Below are positions 7,248 through 11,431 of a stretch of 11,431 nt of DNA, in pieces. Under the pieces are notes generated by a model. The model saw only the letters and a program-made list of their open reading frames with translations, was not told the origin of the DNA and did not search any database. Source of the stretch: Dietzia timorensis (GTDB lineage: Bacteria; Actinomycetota; Actinomycetes; Mycobacteriales; Mycobacteriaceae); NCBI RefSeq assembly GCF_020742175.1, contig NZ_DYXM01000258.1, positions 1-11,431 on the forward strand, in the 5' to 3' direction. Position 1 is the stretch's first letter. Every line of letters starts with the position of its first letter. Both the position numbers and the translations under genes were made by a program.

Positions 7248-7892
7248 TTAGTTCGAGCCGAAGTAGGTGGCCATGAAGTTGTCCACGGCCTCCTTGTTGT
7301 CGACGTAGTGTCCGTCGACCTCGTCCTTGTGCTCGTTGTACTGCGCAGCGACCTCGTCGGCCGGAACATCGATGCCACGTGCGGTGGCCTCGGCGATGAG
7401 GGTCGCGATGTGATCCTCGGCGGTCGGCTCTGCCTCGGCAGCAGGCGCCTCAGGGGCGGCCGGTGCGGGAGCCTGGTCGAAGTCGGCGAGGGTGCGCTCC
7501 TGCGGGGCGCCGCTCAGACCGAGCTGCGAGGAGCAGGACGGCCATGCGCCCCAGCCCTGGCCGGCGAGAACGCGCTCTGCAACAATGATCTGCTGCTCAC
7601 GGGTTGCCTGGTTGGCGGTGGCGGCGAACTCGCCGCCGCCGTAGCCGCTCCAGGTGGACGGGGAGAACTGAAGTCCACCCTGGAAGCCGTTGCCGGTGTT
7701 GATGCCCCAGTTGCCGCCCGACTCGCACTGTGCGAGGGCGTCCCACTCGGAGATCGGGGCAGCGTTGGCTGCGCCCGGCGCGAAGAGGAAGCCGGTGGCG
7801 CCGACGGCTGCACCGGTGAGTGCGACCTTCGCGAAGGTCTTGGTGTGCGAGGAGGTCGTGGCGGTGCGGTGACGGCCGGTGTAGGTGCTCAT
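7248..7892 (-). CDS. rpf: Resuscitation-promoting factor, secreted muralytic enzyme
   Basis: A 214-residue exported Rpf, a lysozyme-like enzyme that cleaves peptidoglycan and promotes growth resumption. Counted from the ATG at 7892: a basic N-region, a hydrophobic segment at about 22-40 and a signal peptidase site after ANA (44); the Rpf domain at about 48-127 with catalytic Glu57 in CESGGNW, the INTGNGFQGGLQFSPSTW core, and Cys56/Cys120 positioned for the family's disulfide. A Pro/Ala linker (about 139-155) leads to an acidic, probably helical tail of about 55 residues not found in single-domain Rpfs. No LysM or G5 domain is seen. ATG 7892 has AGGA 11 bases upstream. An in-frame ATG at 7922 would add ten residues, with GGGAAG 13 bases upstream; both are plausible. 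In C. glutamicum an Rpf gene also lies beside cspB (from memory). Confidence 0.95.
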   Translation of the reverse strand: MSTYTGRHRTATTSSHTKTFAKVALTGAAVGATGFLFAPGAANAAPISEWDALAQCESGGNWGINTGNGFQGGLQFSPSTWSGYGGGEFAATANQATREQQIIVAERVLAGQGWGAWPSCSSQLGLSGAPQERTLADFDQAPAPAAPEAPAAEAEPTAEDHIATLIAEATARGIDVPADEVAAQYNEHKDEVDGHYVDNKEAVDNFMATYFGSN

Positions 7893-8019
7893 ACTTCGAG
7901 GGGTCCTAACGTTTTGGTTCATTTCGGTGGCGGGGCTTCCCTCGCGCGCCCTCTGGGCACTGCGTTCGGGAGTGCAATCGGTGCGCTCCGCCTCTTAACT
8001 CGCGGGGAGTCTGCGCTAA

Positions 8020-8048
8020 ACGATAACGAATGAACAACAAATCGTCAC
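8020..8048 (-). promoter_or_regulatory. Candidate rpf promoter
   Basis: On the minus strand GTGACG (8043-8048, 4 of 6 to TTGACA) is separated by 17 bases from TATCGT (8020-8025, 4 of 6 to TATAAT, fits TANNNT). Transcription would begin near 8013, giving a leader of about 120 bases to the ATG at 7892. Other weak -10 sites exist further upstream. Confidence 0.45.
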
Positions 8049-8067
8049 CATTTCGAAATAAACGTGT

Positions 8068-8080
8068 CGCGGATTCCGCG
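8068..8080. promoter_or_regulatory. Perfect palindrome upstream of the rpf promoter
   Basis: CGCGGATTCCGCG is a 13-base palindrome with perfect six-base arms around a single central base, located 19 bases before the candidate -35 of rpf. It may be an operator. A TTTCGAAA palindrome lies between it and the -35 (8051-8058). Confidence 0.3.
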
Positions 8081-8128
8081 GCGCGATGGGGGCGAAAATG
8101 CCGTATCAGCTGGTTTTATGTGGATTTG

Positions 8129-8180
8129 TTGTGATTCGAAGCACGTCCACTTTAGGTAACAAACGAATCACGAATCACAA
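8129..8180. repeat. Three copies of CGAATCAC with a CRP/GlxR-like site
   Basis: TTGTGATTCG (8129-8138) has an exact inverted copy, CGAATCACAA (8171-8180). The 7-base unit CGAATCA is also tandemly repeated at 8164-8170 and 8171-8177. The left copy sits in TGTGA-TTCGAA-GCACG (8130-8145), which has the TGTGA-N6-TCACA layout of CRP/GlxR sites; the left half is perfect and the right half matches 3 of 5. GTAAC at 8156-8160 could alternatively be part of an MtrA-type motif. Likely a regulator-binding cluster for rpf. Confidence 0.45.
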
Positions 8181-8219
8181 TAGTCGCACGTGTCGGCAAA
8201 AATGCAGGTCAAGGGTCCA

Positions 8220-8235
8220 CATCGGAAAGCCGATG
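8220..8235 (-). terminator. Short hairpin after the small membrane protein gene
   Basis: A perfect six-pair stem (8220-8225 with 8230-8235) closes a four-base loop 16 bases after the stop at 8252. No T-run follows, so it is at best a weak terminator between the membrane protein gene and rpf. Confidence 0.3.
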
Positions 8236-8251
8236 CCGCCGACGGAGGCAT

Positions 8252-8512
8252 TTATCGTCTTTCGTTCCTCGGTCTGCGTCCCGACAGGAGGGCATAAATG
8301 ATCGCTAAGACGAAGCCGAGCGGCGTGCACAGTATCCCGATGAGGTAGACCCACGTCGGCCCCTCATTGGAGGACGACAGCAGCGGGATCGCGATGGATG
8401 CGAGCACACCGATGACGCCCACCACGAAGAAAAACATGGCGGCGAAGAACAGCGGCCGGAACCTGGGGCTGCGGGGCGTAACGGTGCTGCGGGGAGAATC
8501 TGTGGCGCTCAC
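8252..8512 (-). CDS. Small two-helix membrane protein
   Basis: An 86-residue protein of unknown function. Residues about 19-45 (from FRPLFFAAMFFF) and about 54-76 (WVYLIGILCTPLGFVLAII) are hydrophobic and should form two membrane helices joined by a short polar loop (SSSNEGPT). The N-terminal tail is Ser/Thr/Arg-rich and the C-terminus is strongly basic (GRRPRNERR), so both ends are probably cytoplasmic. The start is GTG at 8512; there is no Shine-Dalgarno, but a -10-like TACAGT ends eight bases upstream. The ATG at 8519 is out of frame. It is divergent from cspB and upstream of rpf; its position suggests M. tuberculosis Rv0870c, which I cannot confirm by sequence. Confidence 0.75.
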   Translation of the reverse strand: MSATDSPRSTVTPRSPRFRPLFFAAMFFFVVGVIGVLASIAIPLLSSSNEGPTWVYLIGILCTPLGFVLAIIYALLSGRRPRNERR

Positions 8513-8526
8513 GGTCCATTACTGTA
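8510..8526 (-). promoter_or_regulatory. Putative leaderless promoter of the small membrane protein gene
   Basis: On the minus strand TACAGT (8521-8526, 4 of 6 to TATAAT) is followed after eight bases by the GTG at 8512, with no ribosome site between. This fits a start codon at or within a base or two of the transcription start. No -35 is recognisable. Confidence 0.4.
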
Positions 8527-8588
8527 CCGAGCGGGAGAAATCGATGAACCGAATCCTCCGCAGTCGGGGTACTCTGGTATTTCTTGCG

Positions 8589-8610
8589 TCCTCGCCGGTG
8601 CCGGCGGGGA
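8589..8610 (+). promoter_or_regulatory. Stable hairpin in the cspB leader
   Basis: Bases 8589-8597 and 8602-8610 form a nine-pair, GC-rich stem (one G-U pair) with a GTGC loop, 65 bases before the cspB start. Weak -10-like elements lie just upstream (TACTCT at 8570-8575), so the hairpin would be near the 5' end of the mRNA. Structured leaders are common in cold-shock genes; a regulatory role here is inferred. Confidence 0.4.
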
Positions 8611-8611
8611 G

Positions 8612-8662
8612 ATGGTGCACGAGGTGTCTGCGCGCGACGAGCGCGGACTTTTCAGGAAGTGA
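8612..8662 (+). CDS. Possible 16-codon upstream ORF in the cspB leader
   Basis: ATG at 8612 opens a 16-residue frame (MVHEVSARDERGLFRK) ending in TGA at 8660-8662, inside the cspB ribosome site. GGGGAG (8606-8611) directly abuts the ATG, too close for a good Shine-Dalgarno; the in-frame GTGs at 8615 and 8624 would be 3 and 12 bases away. Its existence as a translated peptide is speculative. Confidence 0.2.
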   Translation: MVHEVSARDERGLFRK

Positions 8663-8675
8663 GGGATAGCCGGTC

Positions 8676-9071
8676 ATGGCACGCGGAAAGGTCAAGTGGT
8701 ACGACGCCGACAAGGGCTTCGGATTCCTCTCCCAGGACGAGGGGGAGGACGTGTACGTGCGCTCGGACGCGCTCGCGGAAGGCGTCGACACACTCCACCC
8801 GCGCCAGCGCGTCGAGTTCGACATGGTCAGCGGGCGGCGCGGTCCGCAGGCGCTTCGTGTCGAGGTGCTCGAAATCCCGGGCAAGCCGGCTGCGGCGGGC
8901 CGCTCGCGTAGCTCTCGCACCCCGGACCAGCTGCACGGGATGATCGAGGACATGATCACCCTGCTCGATTCCTCCGTGCAGTCTGAGCTTCGCCGTGGCC
9001 GGAGGCCCGATGCGAAGGTGTCTGCTCGGGTCGCCGAAGTGCTGCGCGCGGTGGCAAGCGAACTCGGCTAG
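8676..9071 (+). CDS. cspB: CspB-type cold-shock protein with C-terminal helical extension
   Basis: A 131-residue nucleic-acid-binding protein. The cold-shock domain occupies about residues 1-67: GKVKWYDADKGFGFLSQDEG includes the RNP1 motif KGFGFLS (13-19). The RNP2 position reads VYVRS in place of the usual VFVHF, losing the His and an aromatic residue. A basic linker (about 70-83) leads to a probably helical C-terminal domain (84-131, from TPDQLHGMIEDMITLLDSSVQ). M. tuberculosis CspB (Rv0871), as I recall it, has the same VYVRS variant and the same LHGMxEDMITLL extension, so this is an actinobacterial subfamily rather than a mutation. GAGGGA (8661-8666) lies nine bases before the ATG. The stop overlaps the stop of the convergent DUF2771 gene by four bases (CTAG). 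Likely an RNA chaperone. Confidence 0.95.
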   Translation: MARGKVKWYDADKGFGFLSQDEGEDVYVRSDALAEGVDTLHPRQRVEFDMVSGRRGPQALRVEVLEIPGKPAAAGRSRSSRTPDQLHGMIEDMITLLDSSVQSELRRGRRPDAKVSARVAEVLRAVASELG

Positions 9072-9604
9072 TTCGCGGGGTCCAGCTTCAACGACCATTC
9101 GCCGGCGAGGATCGATTCCTCGCCGGCGTCGTCGTATACGGGCATCGGCAGGGTCGTGGTGAGCACGACCCCGCTGAGGAGGCCCTTCTCGGTCTCGGCG
9201 GGCACGGTGATCGTCTTCTCCGAATGCGCCGCGATGTCCTCCACGGACTCGGTCGCGGTGCCGTCGGGGGCTGTGCGCACGAGGAGCATCGAGAAATCGG
9301 TGCGGATGAGCTCGACCGGGAGCCCGATCGTGAGCGTCTGGTCTTCGCCGATGTCGCGGCTGAGCTGCTTCTCGTCGCCTCCGGAGGACTCGAGGGTTGC
9401 GTACTGGTAGGGCTCGGCGTTTTCGCTCCACGTGGAGGTCGCGAACCGCACCTCGGGGATCCGGCCGTACTGGTCCGCGCTGCCCCGCCATGCGGAGAGC
9501 ACGGCGACGATGAGCAGGGCGCAGACGACGACGATGACGATGGTGAGTGGGCGGATCCGCCCACGCGAGGCGCCGGTGTTGCCAGAGGCCGAACGAGAAG
9601 ACAT
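9068..9604 (-). CDS. DUF2771-family membrane-anchored protein
   Basis: A 178-residue protein of unknown function, matching by position and style M. tuberculosis Rv0875c. Residues 1-18 are Ser/Arg-rich, 19-38 (PLTIVIVVVCALLIVAVLSA) are a single membrane helix or uncleaved signal anchor, and the remaining 140 residues are an acidic extracytoplasmic domain, probably beta-rich (YQYATLESS, LTIGLPVELI, SMLLVRTAPDG, GVVLTTTLPMPVYD, GEWSLKLDPAN). There is no lipobox: the helix cysteine (C28) is buried in the hydrophobic segment. The ATG at 9604 is chosen because AGAGA precedes it; a GTG at 9619 would add five residues. It follows the MFS gene by 27 bases as the last gene of the operon and ends in a four-base overlap with cspB. 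Confidence 0.85.
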   Translation of the reverse strand: MSSRSASGNTGASRGRIRPLTIVIVVVCALLIVAVLSAWRGSADQYGRIPEVRFATSTWSENAEPYQYATLESSGGDEKQLSRDIGEDQTLTIGLPVELIRTDFSMLLVRTAPDGTATESVEDIAAHSEKTITVPAETEKGLLSGVVLTTTLPMPVYDDAGEESILAGEWSLKLDPAN

Positions 9605-9631
9605 ATCTCTATCGTGCACGGCGCCGTGTGG

Positions 9632-11152
9632 CTACGACGATTCCGGGGCCGGGCGCTGTGGCCGGTTGCCCCCGACCCACGGGACGAGCGAGGTGCCCTT
9701 GCGGGTGAGAACGGCCTGGGTGACCATGAGCGCGCTGAGCACCGCGAGCACCGTGAATCCGATGGTGAAGTCGGTGGGCAGCAGCACGCCGAGCGCGCCG
9801 CCGAGGACCCAGGACATCTGTAGCGCGGTCTCCGAGCGGCCGAACGCCGACGAGCGCCCGCGGTCCGGGATGTCAGTCTGGATCGAGGCGTCGAGGGCGA
9901 CCTTGCCCAGGGCGCTGGCGAGTGCGGCGACGAGCGCGAGCACGACCGCCGCCTCGACGTTGCCGAGGAACGCGGCGACGACGGTCGTCGCGGTGGCGGC
10001 GGCGCCCGCCGTCATCGTGATGCGGGTCGAGCGCCCGAGTGGGATGCGCGCGCCGAGCGCATTGCCGGCGAACGTGCCGATGCCCGCGGCCGCGCCCGCT
10101 GCGCCGAGCATCGCGACCTGTTCTGTTGCCGCCGCGCCCTCGGTCGACTTGGCGACGAAGGCGACATAGAGGGTCATGAACCCGGTGAGCATGCGCACCG
10201 AGGATTCGGCCCACAGGTTCGCGATGACATCGCGGCCTAGCGGGCGGGTGAGCACGCGGCGCATCTGTGCGAACCCGGCGCGCGCCGCGGTGCGGATGGG
10301 GGTCGTGGGCGCGGCCGCGGACGCGGCGCCCCCGGCCGCCCCTCCGAGTTCGTCGTCATGTCCGAAGTAGGCGAAGGACGCCGATTCGTCGCCCTCGTGG
10401 AACTCGGCGGACGCCGGGATCGTCATGCATAGGTACGCCCCGACGAGCGCGGCGATCGCGAGCAGCCACAGCACCTCCCGCGAATCGAACAGGTAGGCCA
10501 CGCCCGCGGCGAGCCCGCCGGCGACCAGCGAACCGAACACGTGCCCGAGGATCGTAAGCCGCGAATTCGTGCGCACGAGGTCGAGCTGCGGCGGCACGAG
10601 ATACGGCGTGCACGACGCGCGCACCACCCCGTACGTCTTCGACAACACGAGCATCCCCAGCGCGCACGGATACAGCAGCAGCGAGTTGAAGTTGAGCGCG
10701 AGGATCACGGCGAGCACGGCGCGCAGCGTGAACGTCAGCGACAGGGTGAAACGCCTGCCCCGGCGCAGCCGATCGAGCGCCGGACCGATAATCGGCGCGA
10801 TGACGGCGAACGGCGCGACCGTCATGAGGAGGTAGAGCGCGACGTTGGTCCGCGATTCGGCGGTTGCCGCCGAGAAGAACAGCGTGTTCGCGAGGGCCAC
10901 CGCGAGCATCGCGTCGATCGAGAAATTCGCAACGGTCGTGTACGACAGTTGCGCGAGGCCCGATTCGCGCGCGCCCTCCGCGTGGAACATGCGCCGCGGC
11001 AGGTCGATGACACGCCCGAACAACGTGAGGCGCTGGCGCGGGCCGGTCGACCCGGCGCCGCGGGGAGCGGAGCCAGGAGCCTGGCCGGGAGCGGTACCGT
11101 GGGCCGAACCCGAGCGTGCGCGCCCCCGGAAGGGAGGTCGCGATCGGGTCAC
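9632..11152 (-). CDS. MFS transporter, substrate unknown
   Basis: A 506-residue integral membrane protein of the major facilitator superfamily, corresponding to M. tuberculosis Rv0876c. After a Gly/Ser/Arg-rich cytoplasmic tail (about 1-55) I count 12 hydrophobic segments in two groups of six, split by a long polar loop (about residues 215-255, rich in Gly and Ala). The motif-A region after helix 2 reads GPALDRLRRGRR. The second half is Ala/Gly-rich and conserves ALDASIQTDIPDRGRSSAFGRSE, typical of this subgroup. The frame continues upstream, but the GTG at 11152 is the likely start: its GTGA overlaps the TGA of the cyclase gene by four bases, implying translational coupling, and GAGG lies ten bases before it. 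Substrate and direction of transport cannot be read from the sequence. Confidence 0.9.
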   Translation of the reverse strand: MTRSRPPFRGRARSGSAHGTAPGQAPGSAPRGAGSTGPRQRLTLFGRVIDLPRRMFHAEGARESGLAQLSYTTVANFSIDAMLAVALANTLFFSAATAESRTNVALYLLMTVAPFAVIAPIIGPALDRLRRGRRFTLSLTFTLRAVLAVILALNFNSLLLYPCALGMLVLSKTYGVVRASCTPYLVPPQLDLVRTNSRLTILGHVFGSLVAGGLAAGVAYLFDSREVLWLLAIAALVGAYLCMTIPASAEFHEGDESASFAYFGHDDELGGAAGGAASAAAPTTPIRTAARAGFAQMRRVLTRPLGRDVIANLWAESSVRMLTGFMTLYVAFVAKSTEGAAATEQVAMLGAAGAAAGIGTFAGNALGARIPLGRSTRITMTAGAAATATTVVAAFLGNVEAAVVLALVAALASALGKVALDASIQTDIPDRGRSSAFGRSETALQMSWVLGGALGVLLPTDFTIGFTVLAVLSALMVTQAVLTRKGTSLVPWVGGNRPQRPAPESS

Positions 11153-11431
11153 TTGAGGCGGACCTCGTACATATTCGGCCACATCTTGCCGGTGACGAGG
11201 AAGGTGTCCGAGCCGGGCACCTTCGCGATGCCGTTGAGTACCGCATCGGGATCGGACGGGCGCGGCTGCTGCAGCTTGCCGAGATCCCACTGCGCGTCGA
11301 CCTCGCCGCTCGACGGGTCGATGCGGACGATCTTGTCGGTCATCCACACGTTTGCGTAGATCCTGCCGTCCGAGCAGTCGAGCTCGTTGAGATTATCGAC
11401 GCCCTTGGCCTTGAGAGTCACGTTGATCTCG
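11149..11431 (-). CDS. Glutaminyl-peptide cyclotransferase (glutaminyl cyclase), 3' part
   Basis: The C-terminal 93 residues of a protein whose start lies beyond the right edge; the GTG near 11421 is internal because the frame is open to the end. The sequence matches the beta-propeller glutaminyl cyclase family (plant/bacterial type, PF05096): VDNLNELDCSDGRIYANVW, then TDKIVRIDPSSGEV, then VLNGIAKVPGSDTFLVTGKMWPNMYEVRL at the very end. The LNELE/ANVW and LNGIA..FVTGK.WP..FEV blocks are the family signature. The enzyme converts N-terminal glutamine to pyroglutamate, usually on exported proteins; the signal sequence is not visible here. It is translationally coupled (GTGA) to the MFS gene. Confidence 0.9.
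   Translation of the reverse strand, partial: EINVTLKAKGVDNLNELDCSDGRIYANVWMTDKIVRIDPSSGEVDAQWDLGKLQQPRPSDPDAVLNGIAKVPGSDTFLVTGKMWPNMYEVRLK

Larger units (their letters stand above)
7893..8251. other. 359-bp regulatory region upstream of rpf, no gene seen
   Basis: This gap holds no convincing gene. The part from about 8000 to 8250 is visibly richer in A and T than the genes around it. From rpf outward it holds a GC-rich leader with a GCACT/AGTGC hairpin (7957-7975), a candidate promoter (8020-8048), two short palindromes (8051-8058 and 8068-8080), a CRP/GlxR-like site (8130-8145) and a cluster of CGAATCAC repeats (8129-8180). rpf genes are known in related bacteria to be controlled by CRP-family proteins and MtrA, and in some by a c-di-AMP riboswitch. 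I could not match the riboswitch consensus here. Confidence 0.6.

Noticed and set aside
7036..7276. Two overlapping 71-codon + strand frames between the small gene and rpf
   Set aside because: They run straight through the strong terminator and the long hairpin, and their translations carry no recognisable feature.
7893..8013. c-di-AMP (ydaO) riboswitch upstream of rpf
   Set aside because: Only isolated fragments such as CCCGAAC are seen; the conserved GGGGUGAAU core was not found and the leader seems too short.
7308..8033. A 241-codon + strand frame opposite rpf
   Set aside because: Antisense to a clear Rpf gene, glycine- and arginine-rich with no domain, and runs into the rpf promoter region.
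8086..8301. A 71-codon + strand frame in the rpf upstream region
   Set aside because: No ribosome site or promoter of its own, overlaps the end of the small membrane protein gene, and covers the repeat cluster; better explained as non-coding.
11153..11347. N-terminal extension of the MFS frame up to 11347
   Set aside because: It overlaps the glutaminyl cyclase coding sequence, is Arg/Ala-rich with no membrane features, and the coupled GTG at 11152 gives a natural start.

Overview
The window is high-GC actinobacterial chromosome. Gene content and order point to the Mycobacteriales (mycolic-acid bacteria; a Corynebacterium- or Dietzia-like genome is my guess, genus not provable here). From memory of the M. 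tuberculosis map, the series XPB helicase, helicase-associated protein, small conserved protein, Rpf, small membrane protein, CspB, DUF2771 protein and MFS protein follows Rv0861c, Rv0862c, Rv0863, Rv0867c, Rv0870c(?), Rv0871, Rv0875c and Rv0876c. The molybdopterin genes that lie among them in M. tuberculosis are absent here. No mobile element, CRISPR array, rRNA or tRNA was seen.

Left part (1-2514, + strand): the 3' part of a GH31 glycosidase with the residue pattern of sulfoquinovosidase (YihQ type), cut by the left edge, then a small XRE-like DNA-binding protein. Middle left (2545-6641, - strand): a two-gene unit, transcribed leftward, of a helicase-associated protein followed by an XPB/ERCC3-type DNA helicase. 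The two proteins share a homologous domain, which suggests they work together. Between 6641 and 6794 lie divergent promoters, both apparently giving leaderless mRNAs, and a perfect DnaA-box sequence. To the right is a 63-residue conserved small protein with a strong intrinsic terminator.

Middle right (7169-8512, - strand): a secreted resuscitation-promoting factor (peptidoglycan-cleaving) with tandem terminators and a 359-bp AT-richer upstream region full of short palindromes and repeats, preceded by a small two-helix membrane protein. Right part: a + strand cold-shock protein (CspB) with a structured leader, meeting tail to tail a leftward operon of glutaminyl cyclase (cut by the right edge), MFS transporter and DUF2771 membrane-anchored protein.

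The window is mostly conserved core chromosome, not an obvious accessory island. The observations most worth following are the XPB/partner domain duplication, the leaderless divergent promoters with the DnaA box, the repeat cluster upstream of rpf, the sulfoquinovosidase signature and the cyclase/MFS/DUF2771 operon.
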